Shown here: one piece after another, positions 25,598 to 34,656 of the stretch | How positions within the stretch are numbered: position 1 is the stretch's first letter | Layout: each line of letters begins with the position of its first letter | Assembly: GCF_017642925.1 (NCBI RefSeq) | Contig: NZ_JAEPOL010000016.1 | Coordinates: forward strand, 1-64,000 | Source of the DNA: Maricaulis sp. | GTDB taxonomy: Bacteria; Pseudomonadota; Alphaproteobacteria; Caulobacterales; Maricaulaceae | Length of the DNA stretch: 64,000 nt | Reading direction: 5' to 3' | Made by a program: the position numbers and the translations under genes | Notes under the pieces: generated by a model | Seen by the model: the letters and a program-made list of their open reading frames with translations, nothing else | What the model was told of the DNA's origin: nothing | Databases searched by the model: none

Positions 25598-26713
25598 GTG
25601 CCAGACAGCGTCATCCGGGCGACCGGTTACTGGGCCCCGCCCAGTGTCATCGACAATGACGAGCTCGTCGCGAGCTACAATGCCTATGCCGAGCGGTTCA
25701 ATGCCGAACACGCCGCAGCCATTGCGGCCGGCGATGTCGAGCCTGTGCCCCTGTCCAGCGCCGAGTTCATCGTCAACGCTTCGGGCATCCAGCGCCGGCA
25801 TGTCTACGAGAAGTCCGGCATCCTGGATATCGACCGCATGGTGCCGCAAATCCCGCCGCGCCCGATCGAGGAGGTCTCGGTGCAGGCCGAGTTCGCCATG
25901 AAGTCGGTGACGCCGGCACTGGAGGCCGCCGGCTATGACGGGTCGGACATTGACGGCGTGATCGTCGCCTCCTCGGCCCAGCAGCGCAATTTCCCCGGCG
26001 TTTCCTGCGAGATCCAGAACATCATCGGCTCGGACGGCTTCTCCTTCGACCTGACCATGGCCTGCGCCTCGGCGCTCTACGGGCTGCACATCGCCAATGG
26101 CATGATCCGCTCGGGCCAGGCGAAACGCCTGCTGATCTGCTCGCCGGAACTGATGACCTGCATCAATGTGCACTCGCGCCGCGAAGTGCACTTCATCTTC
26201 GGCGACGCCTCGGCGGCGATGATCGTGGAGGCCGATGACGGCCGGCCGGGCGGCTGGGACGTGCTGGGCACCCATGCCCAGAACAAGTGGTCCTCGGCGC
26301 TGCGCTCGGATTTCGGCTTCATCAACATCGCCGAACGCCAGGTCGATCCGGACTTCGAGCCGCATCTCGACCAGGACGGCCACCGCGTCTTCAAGGATGT
26401 GGTCGGCTTTGCGCCCACGGTCGCGCGCTCGATGATGGAGGATATCGGTCTGGCACCGGAGGATGTGCGCCGCGCCTGGCTGCACCAGGCCAATATCCGC
26501 ATGGTCGACATGATCGCCAAACGCATTCTCGGCCGCGACCGGACAGAGGAAAACGCACCGGCCATCCTGACCGAGTACGGCAATACGTCCTCCTCCTCCG
26601 TCGTGATGAATTTCCAGATGCATTCCGACGATATGAAAGCCGGCGAGACCGGCGTGATGTGCGCTTTTGGTGCCGGTTACGGTGTCGGCGCGGCTGCCGT
26701 GAGGAAACGCTGA
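25598..26713 (+). CDS. Beta-ketoacyl-ACP synthase III, PA3286-like (paralogue 2)
   Basis: 371 residues from a GTG start, the same length as the paralogue at 19496. Active-site Cys in TMACASALYG, His in AWLHQANIRM, Asn in EYGNTSSSS. The family hallmark ELVASYNAYAERFNAEHA is present. Alignment by eye shows moderate identity along the full length, so the two are old paralogues rather than a recent copy. The stop overlaps the start of the next gene (TGATG). Acyl substrate unknown. Confidence 0.87.
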   Translation: MPDSVIRATGYWAPPSVIDNDELVASYNAYAERFNAEHAAAIAAGDVEPVPLSSAEFIVNASGIQRRHVYEKSGILDIDRMVPQIPPRPIEEVSVQAEFAMKSVTPALEAAGYDGSDIDGVIVASSAQQRNFPGVSCEIQNIIGSDGFSFDLTMACASALYGLHIANGMIRSGQAKRLLICSPELMTCINVHSRREVHFIFGDASAAMIVEADDGRPGGWDVLGTHAQNKWSSALRSDFGFINIAERQVDPDFEPHLDQDGHRVFKDVVGFAPTVARSMMEDIGLAPEDVRRAWLHQANIRMVDMIAKRILGRDRTEENAPAILTEYGNTSSSSVVMNFQMHSDDMKAGETGVMCAFGAGYGVGAAAVRKR

Positions 26714-27732
26714 TGCGCCCGATACACACCCTGGCCGCACTGGCCGGCCTGAGCCTGATCGCTGCCTGTTCCGACCCCGCACCCGAACCGGAAGCCGCTG
26801 ACGGCCCGGGCGCCCTTGAAGAGACTGCCACGCCGCAGCCGGCAGGCGGGGACACGGCCCAGACGGACGCCGAGGACGAGGCCGAAACCGCCGGCCTGCC
26901 CGGTGTCGACATCTACATCGCGCCGCTCAGCTGGGTCGGCAATATTCCGGCCATCGGCACGCTGACCAATGCCACCGCGCGGCCCGGCTATGACAACCAG
27001 CCCGCCTTCACCGAAGACGGTACCAGCTTCTACTTCACCTCCGGCGACAGCGAGCACACCGATATCTGGCGCTGCAGCCTGGACTGCACCGTGCGCACGC
27101 AGATCACCGACACGCCCGATGCCGGGGAATACTCGCCGCGGCCGACTCCGGCCGGCGGCGCGCTGTCCTATATCTACCAGGCGCCCGGCGGTTATGGCGG
27201 CGAGGTCTGGCTGGACGCGCCGGGTGGCGGCAATGCCCGCTCGGCCTCCGATGTCGGCCCGAACGGCTATTACGCCTTCAATGCCGACATGACCCGGCTG
27301 GCCGTGTTCAGCCTTGAGGACAACTTCCCGCTGAAAGTCTTCGGCCGGTTCGAGGATACCGGGATTGTCACCGCCGCCGAAGGCATCGGCCGCGCCCTCT
27401 ATGCCGCGCCGGACCATGACAGCGTCTACTTCACCCTGCCGCACGAGGATGGCGGCTTTGCCGTCTTTGAAACCGGGTTCGACGGCGCCACGCCGGAACA
27501 CCGTTTCGACCTGCCCGGCGAGACCGAGGACTATGCCGTCTTCACCCTGCCGGACGGCACGGACGGTTTCTTTGCGGTCGACGAGAATGTGCTGATGACG
27601 CGCACGCTGAATGCGCCCTGGCACTCGGTCGCCGATCTGGCCGTGCACGATATCGACGGGGTCACCCGCCTCGCCGTCAGCCCGGACCGCCGCCATATCG
27701 CCCTCGTCGCGAACGATCCGGCCGGCGAATAG
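26713..27732 (+). CDS. Lipoprotein with TolB-like beta-propeller
   Basis: 339 residues. Signal ends in lipobox LIAAC, followed by an acidic Pro/Ala-rich linker to about residue 60. From there, repeated strands such as NQPAFTEDGTSFYFTSGDSEHTDIWR and GEYSPRPTPAGGALSYIYQ look like PD40/TolB propeller blades. Probably anchored in the outer membrane facing the periplasm. Its start overlaps the KAS III stop by one base, suggesting co-translation. Function unknown. Confidence 0.82.
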   Translation: MRPIHTLAALAGLSLIAACSDPAPEPEAADGPGALEETATPQPAGGDTAQTDAEDEAETAGLPGVDIYIAPLSWVGNIPAIGTLTNATARPGYDNQPAFTEDGTSFYFTSGDSEHTDIWRCSLDCTVRTQITDTPDAGEYSPRPTPAGGALSYIYQAPGGYGGEVWLDAPGGGNARSASDVGPNGYYAFNADMTRLAVFSLEDNFPLKVFGRFEDTGIVTAAEGIGRALYAAPDHDSVYFTLPHEDGGFAVFETGFDGATPEHRFDLPGETEDYAVFTLPDGTDGFFAVDENVLMTRTLNAPWHSVADLAVHDIDGVTRLAVSPDRRHIALVANDPAGE

Positions 27733-27746
27733 CCGGCGCCGCGATC

Positions 27747-28802
27747 ATGCAGGAACACGGGCGGCACACGACCATTGTCGAGATTCAGCACCTGCGCATG
27801 GTCGCGGTCCTGCTCGTCGTGCTCGCCCATATCCATCAGGCCGATGCGCGCTTCCTCACCACGACGCTGCTCGACCAGACGGCCTATTTCGGCTTTGCCG
27901 GCGTCGACGTCTTCTTCGTCCTGTCCGGCTTCATCATCCACCATCTCTACCGCGACCGTCGCGGGCTGGATGTGCGCTACTTCCTCAAGCGGCTGAACCG
28001 GATCTTCCCGCTCTACTGGATATTCACCGGGCTGACACTGGCGGGCTATCTCGTCTTCGGCGACAGCCTGACCCGCTCCTTTGCCGAGCTCGACCTCATC
28101 GCCTCGCTGACCCTGATCCCGCATCACGACCTGCCCGTCCTGCTGGTCGGCTGGACGCTGACGCACGAGCTCTATTTCTATGCCCTGTTCGGACTGGCGC
28201 TGGCCCTGCCGCCGGTCTGGCGGGTCCGGGCAGCCGCGCTGTGGGCGGCGGCAACGATTGCCGCGACCGCCCTGATGCCGCGGGATGTCTCGCCCTGGCT
28301 GAGCGTCGCCTTCAGCCCGTTCAACCTGCTCTTCCTGTCGGGCATTGGCCTCTCGGTGCTGCGCGACCGGCTGCCGGCCTGGCGCTGGCCGCTCACGGTC
28401 GTCGCGCTGGCCGGTGCGATCGGCGGACTGGTCTGGACCCATGGCGGCGGGCTCGACGCGATCGACGCGGCCGCCCTGCGCGTGCCGGTCTTCGCCCCCT
28501 TCGCCATCGGCATCACCGCGGCCTGGCTGGCCTGGAAACCGCACCTGCCCGCCCTCGCCGCGCGCATCGGCGACTGGTCCTATGCGATCTATCTGGGCCA
28601 TCTGCTGGCGATCAGCGCGCTGGCGCGCGTGCTGCCCGACAGCCTGTGGAGCCCGCTCTTCTATCTCGTCGCCCTGGCCGCCTGCATCGCCCTGGGCTGG
28701 CTGACCCATATCGCCGTCGAGATGCCGCTCCTGAAAGCCGGCCGGCGGCTGATCGACACAATAAAACCGCCCGCTGACACGCAGCGGGCGGCCAAGGACT
28801 AG
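27747..28802 (+). CDS. Acyltransferase 3 family integral membrane protein
   Basis: 351 residues, about ten membrane segments. IVEIQHLRMVAVLLVVLAHIHQ near the N-terminus (with the catalytic-type His), FFVLSGFIIHHLY near residue 60 and GWTLTHELYFYALFG are the hallmarks of acyltransferase 3 proteins that O-acetylate or acylate sugars and peptidoglycan. It follows the propeller lipoprotein by 14 bases, so KAS III, lipoprotein and acyltransferase may form one operon. Confidence 0.88.
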   Translation: MQEHGRHTTIVEIQHLRMVAVLLVVLAHIHQADARFLTTTLLDQTAYFGFAGVDVFFVLSGFIIHHLYRDRRGLDVRYFLKRLNRIFPLYWIFTGLTLAGYLVFGDSLTRSFAELDLIASLTLIPHHDLPVLLVGWTLTHELYFYALFGLALALPPVWRVRAAALWAAATIAATALMPRDVSPWLSVAFSPFNLLFLSGIGLSVLRDRLPAWRWPLTVVALAGAIGGLVWTHGGGLDAIDAAALRVPVFAPFAIGITAAWLAWKPHLPALAARIGDWSYAIYLGHLLAISALARVLPDSLWSPLFYLVALAACIALGWLTHIAVEMPLLKAGRRLIDTIKPPADTQRAAKD

Positions 28803-28817
28803 CGAAAGCGGGTCCGG

Positions 28818-29192
28818 TCAGACCGCGACCGCCTCCGTGATGCGGTAGGTCAGGTCGTCGCCATCGGCTTCGTGGATGGTGAGATAGTCTCCGACGCGCA
28901 GCGTGTGGTCGCCGAGGCGGAAGACCGGTTCGTCCGGGCCCTCGTCTTCCTCGTCATAGCGGAAATACCAGTGCGAACCGCGATGGGAGAGCCAGCCATC
29001 GGCCTTCTCGTCCGGATCGGGCGAGAAGCGGTCGACGGTGCATTTCTCCTTGTGGGCGCGCCACAATTCGAGGTCCAGCTTGCCATCCTTGTCGAGCGGC
29101 GCGACCACGACATAGCCGTGATGCTCGTCGCCATCGGGATAGCCGGCGTCAGGATTGCGGCCCAGCCGCATCACCACACGTGTCAGACCCAT
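28818..29192 (-). CDS. Conserved hypothetical protein
   Basis: 124 residues, acidic, soluble. GLTRVVMRLGRNPDAGYPDGDEHHGYVVVAPLD and GSHWYFRYDEEDEGPDEPVFRLGDHTLRVGDYLTI have the feel of a conserved alphaproteobacterial family, but no function is known to me. The ATG at 29192 has AGGAGA nine bases upstream and is preferred over the in-frame start at 29210. It is convergent with the acyltransferase gene. Confidence 0.7.
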   Translation of the reverse strand: MGLTRVVMRLGRNPDAGYPDGDEHHGYVVVAPLDKDGKLDLELWRAHKEKCTVDRFSPDPDEKADGWLSHRGSHWYFRYDEEDEGPDEPVFRLGDHTLRVGDYLTIHEADGDDLTYRITEAVAV

Positions 29193-29284
29193 CTCGGTCT
29201 CCTGTTCCAAGTCAACGATATCGCACCCCTTTTTCGCCGTCGGGTCAATCCGTCCGGCCGCGATGCGGCGATCTCACGCACACC

Positions 29285-31168
29285 CTAGCGTGCGCGAACG
29301 ACCGGCAGTTCGATATAGGAGGCGTGCCCGGGCGAATGGTGCACGGAATTCGTCGCCACACGGCCCTCGCTCTCGTCGTAATTGTTCCCGCCCGTGTTCA
29401 GATTGCGCACGAATTTCGGGAAGTTGGACGAGGTGATCTCCACCTGGATGCGATGGCCCGGCTGGAAGACGATGCTCGACGTCATCGGCGTGAAGTCGAG
29501 TTCATAGACCTCGCCCTCTTCCATCATCTGCGGCGTGTCATAGCCATTGCGATAGCGGGCCCGCAGGATGGTGTCGTCGACGATCCAGGCCGTGCCGTCC
29601 GGAGCGACATCGACGAGTTTCACGGCGAAGTCGGTATCCGGCGCGTCCGAGGAAACATAGAGCACGGCATCGATGAAGCCGGTCACATCCAGCGGCTCGG
29701 TGAGCACGTCGGAGGTGTAGACCAGCACGTCGTCACGTACCTGGACCGGCCGCTGGTCGCGCGCGCCGGGATGCACGATGCCGCCATTGCAGCAATCGCC
29801 ACCGCCAATGGTCTGCACGGGCACCATGGGATCGTAGACATAGGTGTCGGCGGGCTCCTCACCCTCCGGCGCCTCGAAGCTCAGACGCCCGTCGCCATAG
29901 CGGCTGTTGGCATCGCCGCCGGAATGCAGATAGAGCCGCACCGGCTCGGCCGCGGCCGGCGGCCATTCCTCCGCGCCGCGCCACTCATCGGCGCCCATGG
30001 CGTAGTACTGCACGCGCGGCGTGTCGCGGTCCCAGGCATTGCGCTCGCCCTTCAGCCAGCGGTCGAACCAGGCGAAGATCAGCCCCGTCGTGTCGAAGCT
30101 CGTGTCGCCGACATTGCGCTCGCCGACGACCGTATCCGGGCCGTAGTTGAAGAAGTTGCAGTGCACATTGGGACCGGCGACGACATACTGGTTGTCGCGC
30201 ACCTCGCGGTCGGAGGCGTTTTCGCGGACATGGTTGTAGAGCGCCATGTTCGGGCCGATCGACACGTCATACCAGGAATTGAACCAGAGCGCGGGCACGC
30301 CCCAATCCTCATTGTCATGGTAGAGCCCGCCCTCATACCAGCCCTCATCGGCCGGACCGCGGACGATGAATTCGTCGAAAGTCGCCGGCGGCTCGCCCAG
30401 CGTGGACAGCAGTTCGGAGACCGGCAGGAAGGCGATATGGCTGGCCCAGTCGACCTCCGGCTTGTCGGTCGCCAGGTCATTGTACTGCGCGATGCGGCTG
30501 CGCATCTGCGGGTCGAGACCGGCCGGGATCTGGGCGCGCAGCGGATTGTCGACATTGTAGAGCCAGACAAAGAAGAGATTGCGCGGCACGCCGCCGGTAT
30601 ACCAATTGCCCTGTTCGTGGAATTCGCCGACCCGGCCGATGCCCGCGCCGGACGCCATCGGCACCATCGCCGCGTGGGCCGGGTGATCCATCGCCGCCAG
30701 CGCCAGCTGCCATTCCGCCGAGGAGGAGCAGCCCCAGGTGCCGACCCGGCCGTTCGACCAGTCCTGCGCCGCCAGCCAGTCGAGCGCGTCATAGCCATCG
30801 GTGCGCGGATAGCCGAGAATCTCGAACTCGCCCTCGGAGAAATAGCGGCCGCGCTCATTCTGGATCACGAAGGCATAGCCGCGATTGACCGCCTCGACCG
30901 CCATGCGCAGGCGGCTGCCTGACAGGGTGTTGAAATTGTACGGGGTGCGCCAGAAGATCACCGGCACGTCTTCATCGGCCTCGCGCGGCCGGTAAATATC
31001 CGTCGACAGGCCGATCCCGTCGCGCATCGGCACGAGGACTTTCGTCTCGGCCGTCGCGATCCGCGCCAGCTCGGCGCGCAGCGCATCCTCGGAATAGTTG
31101 GAATAGTCCTGGGCCAAGGCCGGCGCCGTGAAGGCTGCCAGCGCCGCAATCATCGCAATCAGTCGCAT
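29285..31168 (-). CDS. Secreted CocE/NonD (X-Pro dipeptidyl-peptidase-like) hydrolase
   Basis: 627 residues with a signal peptide cut after PALA. The alpha/beta-hydrolase part has PVIFWRTPYNF, FVIQNERGRYFSEGEF and the nucleophile elbow GTWGCSSSAEWQLA, then a C-terminal jelly-roll domain (VTGFIDAVLYVSSDAPDTDFAVKLVDVAPDG). This is the architecture of glutaryl-7-ACA acylases, cocaine esterase and PepX. Probably a periplasmic or secreted peptidase/esterase. GGGGGA precedes the start at 31168. The substrate cannot be deduced. Confidence 0.88.
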   Translation of the reverse strand: MRLIAMIAALAAFTAPALAQDYSNYSEDALRAELARIATAETKVLVPMRDGIGLSTDIYRPREADEDVPVIFWRTPYNFNTLSGSRLRMAVEAVNRGYAFVIQNERGRYFSEGEFEILGYPRTDGYDALDWLAAQDWSNGRVGTWGCSSSAEWQLALAAMDHPAHAAMVPMASGAGIGRVGEFHEQGNWYTGGVPRNLFFVWLYNVDNPLRAQIPAGLDPQMRSRIAQYNDLATDKPEVDWASHIAFLPVSELLSTLGEPPATFDEFIVRGPADEGWYEGGLYHDNEDWGVPALWFNSWYDVSIGPNMALYNHVRENASDREVRDNQYVVAGPNVHCNFFNYGPDTVVGERNVGDTSFDTTGLIFAWFDRWLKGERNAWDRDTPRVQYYAMGADEWRGAEEWPPAAAEPVRLYLHSGGDANSRYGDGRLSFEAPEGEEPADTYVYDPMVPVQTIGGGDCCNGGIVHPGARDQRPVQVRDDVLVYTSDVLTEPLDVTGFIDAVLYVSSDAPDTDFAVKLVDVAPDGTAWIVDDTILRARYRNGYDTPQMMEEGEVYELDFTPMTSSIVFQPGHRIQVEITSSNFPKFVRNLNTGGNNYDESEGRVATNSVHHSPGHASYIELPVVRAR

Positions 31169-31358
31169 GTTTTCCCCCGGAGTTCCGGTCTCACGAACCG
31201 TTCTGGTCGGCGCAGAGTGAACCCCCTGACCGCGCCGTGCAAGGCAGACAGGCGCGGCGTTCTCTGCAGCGCAAAGCCCGGCCTGACAGTGCGCAGAGTG
31301 GAGTGATGGCAGCATCGGTGCTATCTCCGCTCTCCGCCAAACCGGAGGTCCGACCCGC

Positions 31359-31979
31359 ATGCCTGCTGCCGCCCGCAAGAAAGCCGTCGCACCGCGCGCC
31401 TGGCAGCGCATGATTTCCGGCCGCCGGCTCGACCTGCTCGACCCCTCGCCCTTCGACGTGGAGATCGAGGACATCGCCCACGGCCTGGCCCGCGTCGCCC
31501 GCTGGAACGGGCAGACCCATGGCGATCATGCCTTTTCCGTCGCCGAACACTCGGTCGTCGTGCTCGATATTCTCGATCACCTCTATCCGGACCTGGAACA
31601 GAAATGGCGCCTCGCCGCCCTGCTGCACGACGCCTCGGAATACGTGATCGGCGACATGATCAGCCCGTTCAAGGCCGCACTGGGCGTGAACTACCGCGAG
31701 TTCGAGGACCGGCTGGAAGCGGCCATCCATCTGCGTTTCGGCCTGCCGCCGAAACTGCCCAGGGAAACCAAGCGCAAGATCAAGCGGGCCGATGTGATCT
31801 GCGCCTATTTCGAGGCGACCCAGATTGCCGGCTTCAGCCATGACGAGTCGCTGAAATTCTTTGGCCGCCCGCCGGGCGAGCTGGAAATCGAGATCGTGCC
31901 GAAATCGGTGAAACAGGCCCAGATCCTTTTCCTCGACCGTTTCGAGACGGTGCTGGGCCAGTTCGAAGGACGGCGCTGA
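31359..31979 (+). CDS. HD-domain (YfbR-like) phosphohydrolase
   Basis: 206 residues. HGDHAFSVAEHSVVVLDIL supplies the first His ligands and LAALLHDASEYVIGDM the HD pair, with Asp later in KRADVICAY: the metal site of YfbR-like 5'-nucleotidases. ISGRRLDLLDPSPFDVEIEDIAHGLARVARWNG is characteristic of this branch. The stop overlaps the ATG of the next gene, a Nudix/winged-helix regulator, by one base, which points to a shared role in nucleotide or NAD turnover. Confidence 0.85.
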   Translation: MPAAARKKAVAPRAWQRMISGRRLDLLDPSPFDVEIEDIAHGLARVARWNGQTHGDHAFSVAEHSVVVLDILDHLYPDLEQKWRLAALLHDASEYVIGDMISPFKAALGVNYREFEDRLEAAIHLRFGLPPKLPRETKRKIKRADVICAYFEATQIAGFSHDESLKFFGRPPGELEIEIVPKSVKQAQILFLDRFETVLGQFEGRR

Positions 31980-32950
31980 TGCAGCCGGCCGGCCAGTCGA
32001 TCTCCGTCGGTCTGAACGCGGTCATTCTCTCGGTCGACGGCGACACGCCGCAGCTTCTCATCGTGCCGCAGGAAGGCGGCGGGGTCGCCCTGCCCTTCGG
32101 TCCGTTCGATCCCGCCCGGCACCGCACGTTCGAGATCGGTCTGCGCCGCTGGGTGGCCGAACAGGCCCACTTCCAGCTGGGCTATGTGGAACAGCTCTAC
32201 ACTTTCGGCGATCGCGGCCGCGAGGCGCCGGTTGCCGCGATGACAGGTTCCGAGGACGCCCGCATCGTGTCGATCGGCTATCTCGCCCTGACGCCCGACA
32301 AGAGCACCCCGCCCGATGGCGGCGGACGCTGGCGCGGCTGGTATGATTTCTTCCCCTGGGAAGACTGGCGCGACGGCAAGCCGGCGCTGATCGAGGCCGA
32401 GATCATTCCGCGCCTGTCAGCCTGGGCCGACGAAGCCGGCGTGCCCGGCCGCCGGGCCTCGCGCCACGACCGGTTGAAAACCGTTTTCGGTGTCGGCGGC
32501 GGCGGATGGAACGAGGAACGCGTGCTCGACCGCTACGAGCTGCTCTACGAAGCCGGGCTTGTCGCCGAGGCGGCGCGCGACGGCCAGGTGGAAAACCCGT
32601 CGCAATGCCCGGCCTTCGGCTTGTCCATGGCCTCGGATCACCGGCGCATCCTGGCGACGGCGATCTCGCGCCTGCGCGGCAAGATCAAATACCGCCCCAT
32701 CGTCTTCGAGCTGATGCCCGACCTTTTTACACTTTCCGCACTGCAACAGGTGGTCGAGGCTATTGCAGGATACCGGCTTCACAAGCAGAACTTCCGCCGC
32801 GCGCTGGACCGCACGGGATTCGTCGAGGGGACGGGCCGGATGGAAAGCCGTACGGGCGGGCGGCCGGCCGAACTTTTCCGTTACCGCCGCGAAGCACTGG
32901 CGGGCCTGCCCTCGCTGGGCCTGGCCATTCCCAGGTTGCGTGACGGGTAA
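31979..32950 (+). CDS. NrtR/NadQ-type Nudix-winged-helix regulator of NAD synthesis
   Basis: 323 residues. The N-terminal ~150 residues follow the Nudix fold seen in NrtR-like regulators (SVGLNAVILSVDGDTPQLLIV, then LRRWVAEQAHFQLGYVEQLYTFGD) but lack a normal Nudix catalytic box, so it probably senses rather than hydrolyses an NAD-related nucleotide. The C-terminal half (LFTLSALQQVVEAI, KQNFRRALDRTGFVEGTG, GRPAELFRYR) is the winged helix of this regulator family. The gene lies ~1.6 kb upstream of nadA, whose promoter holds three matching palindromes. Role as repressor of nadABC is inferred from family and context. Confidence 0.86.
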   Translation: MQPAGQSISVGLNAVILSVDGDTPQLLIVPQEGGGVALPFGPFDPARHRTFEIGLRRWVAEQAHFQLGYVEQLYTFGDRGREAPVAAMTGSEDARIVSIGYLALTPDKSTPPDGGGRWRGWYDFFPWEDWRDGKPALIEAEIIPRLSAWADEAGVPGRRASRHDRLKTVFGVGGGGWNEERVLDRYELLYEAGLVAEAARDGQVENPSQCPAFGLSMASDHRRILATAISRLRGKIKYRPIVFELMPDLFTLSALQQVVEAIAGYRLHKQNFRRALDRTGFVEGTGRMESRTGGRPAELFRYRREALAGLPSLGLAIPRLRDG

Positions 32951-33005
32951 TTTGTGTTGCAGCTGAGAGTTGTTCAGGCTTAGAATGCAGGCGTCTGACG
33001 ACAGT

Positions 33006-33353
33006 ATGAGTACACTGAGGGGGTACGTTTTGAGCGGGACGGCTATCCGTAACGCCTTTTTGGCTTTTGCGATTTGCGCTGCCATTGTGCTCGCCTTGCG
33101 GCTGATTGCTGCCGAACTCTACCTGCCCGTCATTCCCGTAATTCTCGTCGTGGCTGCCATCGTCGCCGTCATCCCCAGAAACCGGCTGATCCAGGTCCAG
33201 ATCCTGGTCCCTGCCGCGCTCGGCGTGGCTGCGGTCGAAGTGCTGATGGTCAACGGCATCCCGCTGGCACCGGCTTTTGCCCTGGCCCTGGCCCTGGCTT
33301 CGCTGGGCACCGGCGTCTGGCTGTCCGGCCTGCGCCCCCGCACCGCACACTGA
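33006..33353 (+). CDS. Small integral membrane protein
   Basis: 115 residues with three or four hydrophobic helices (AFLAFAICAAIVLALRLIAA, LPVIPVILVVAAIVAVIP, a third around ILVPAALGVAAVEVLMV, and a fourth). No family recognised. The start is uncertain: ATG at 33006 has a weak ribosome site, while an in-frame TTG at 33030 is preceded by GAGGGGG at a good distance. Placed between the NAD regulator and nadA, but nadA has its own promoter. Confidence 0.6.
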   Translation: MSTLRGYVLSGTAIRNAFLAFAICAAIVLALRLIAAELYLPVIPVILVVAAIVAVIPRNRLIQVQILVPAALGVAAVEVLMVNGIPLAPAFALALALASLGTGVWLSGLRPRTAH

Positions 33354-33406
33354 TCACCTTCATTCCGGAATTCGCACGGCGAGGCATCGCGTCGCACGCC
33401 TGTGCC

Positions 33407-33524
33407 TTGCACTGTGCTCAGGGTGAGCATATATACGGATCACGTTAAAGCTCATTTCGAGCATAAGGGCGGCACCGGAAAACAGCCGCCCATTTTCGGG
33501 CCCCAATATTGCTCACATTGAGCA
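33407..33524 (+). promoter_or_regulatory. nadA promoter with three operator palindromes
   Basis: -35 TTGCAC (33407-33412), exactly 17 bases, -10 TATATA (33430-33435). Site 1 TGCTCAGGGTGAGCA (33415-33429) fits between them. Site 2 AGCTCATTTCGAGCA (33449-33463, two mismatches) covers the region just after the expected start. Site 3 TGCTCACATTGAGCA (33510-33524) ends six bases before the AGGAGA ribosome site of nadA. All share the form TGCTCA-3-TGAGCA. The nearby Nudix/winged-helix protein is the obvious candidate ligand. Confidence 0.85.
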
Positions 33525-33538
33525 AAAGGGAGGAGAGA

Positions 33539-34648
33539 ATGGACCGATTGAACTGGGACGGCACGCCTGAAGGCTTTGAACAGTCCCGGCCGGAACTGGC
33601 GTATACGGATGAGGTCAAGGCCGCGACGGACCATCTCTACGAGAAGGTGAAGGACATCATCACCCCGATGGAATGGCCGGCCAAGGCGCCGCTGATCCAT
33701 GCCATCAACCAGCTGAAGGCGGAAAAGAACGCCGTCATTCTCGCCCACAACTACATGACCGCCGACATTTTCCACTGCGTCGGCGATCTGATGGGTGACA
33801 GCCTGGCCCTGGCCCGCATGGCCGCCGAGAGCGAGGCCGACATCATCGTCCAGGCCGGCGTCCACTTCATGGCCGAGACCGCCAAGGTGCTCGCGCCGGA
33901 GAAGAAAGTGCTGATCCCCGACACCCGCGCCGGCTGCTCCCTCGCCTCCTCGATCACCGGCGAGGATGTGCGCCGCATCAAGGCTACCTATCCCGGCGTG
34001 CCCGTCGTCACCTATGTGAACACCTCGGCCGATGTGAAGGCCGAGTGCGATATCTGCTGCACCTCCTCCAATGCCGTACAGGTCGTCGAGAGCCTGGGCG
34101 CCGACACGGTGATCCTGCTGCCCGACCAGTATCTCGCCAAGAATGTCGCCGCCCAGACCGATGTGCGCATTCTCACCTGGGCCGGCAGCTGCGAAGTGCA
34201 CGAGAAATTCACCGCCCAGGACGTGCAGGACCTGCGCGACGCCCATCCCGGCGTGCTGATCATCACCCACCCGGAAAGCCCGCTGGAGGTGGTCCAGGCT
34301 GCCGACTATGCCGGCTCCACCGCCGCCATGGCCGACTATGCCCGCAATTCCGGAGCGAAGAAGGCCGTGCTGCTGACCGAGTGCTCGATGAGCGACAATG
34401 TCGCCGTCGAAGTGCCCGAGGTGCAGTTCATCCGGCCGTGCAATCTGTGCCCGCACATGAAGCGGATCACGCTGGAAAACATCTATGACTGCCTGCGTCT
34501 GGAACAGCACGAAGTGACCGTGCCCGACGATGTGATCGACGGCGCCCGCCGCTCCGTCCAGGCCATGCTCGACCTGCCCAAGCCCGACAAGCCCGCCAGC
34601 TTCGACCCGGCCAAGCAGGAAAAGCCCGTGGACCTGGTCTCGATCTAG
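33539..34648 (+). CDS. nadA: Quinolinate synthase
   Basis: 369 residues, matching the NadA length. The three [4Fe-4S] cysteines lie in AGCSLASSI, DICCTSSNA and PCNLCPHMKRI. VILAHNYMTADIFHCVGDLMGDSLALA is the N-terminal substrate segment. It condenses iminoaspartate with dihydroxyacetone phosphate to quinolinate, the second step of de novo NAD synthesis. AGGAGA is directly upstream. It heads the cluster nadA, chimeric gene, nadB, nadC. Confidence 0.96.
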   Translation: MDRLNWDGTPEGFEQSRPELAYTDEVKAATDHLYEKVKDIITPMEWPAKAPLIHAINQLKAEKNAVILAHNYMTADIFHCVGDLMGDSLALARMAAESEADIIVQAGVHFMAETAKVLAPEKKVLIPDTRAGCSLASSITGEDVRRIKATYPGVPVVTYVNTSADVKAECDICCTSSNAVQVVESLGADTVILLPDQYLAKNVAAQTDVRILTWAGSCEVHEKFTAQDVQDLRDAHPGVLIITHPESPLEVVQAADYAGSTAAMADYARNSGAKKAVLLTECSMSDNVAVEVPEVQFIRPCNLCPHMKRITLENIYDCLRLEQHEVTVPDDVIDGARRSVQAMLDLPKPDKPASFDPAKQEKPVDLVSI

Positions 34649-34656
34649 GAGGACGG

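Noticed and set aside
33407-33540. Riboswitch upstream of nadA
   Set aside because: The visible structure is explained by three identical DNA palindromes placed on the promoter; no NAD riboswitch core was recognised.
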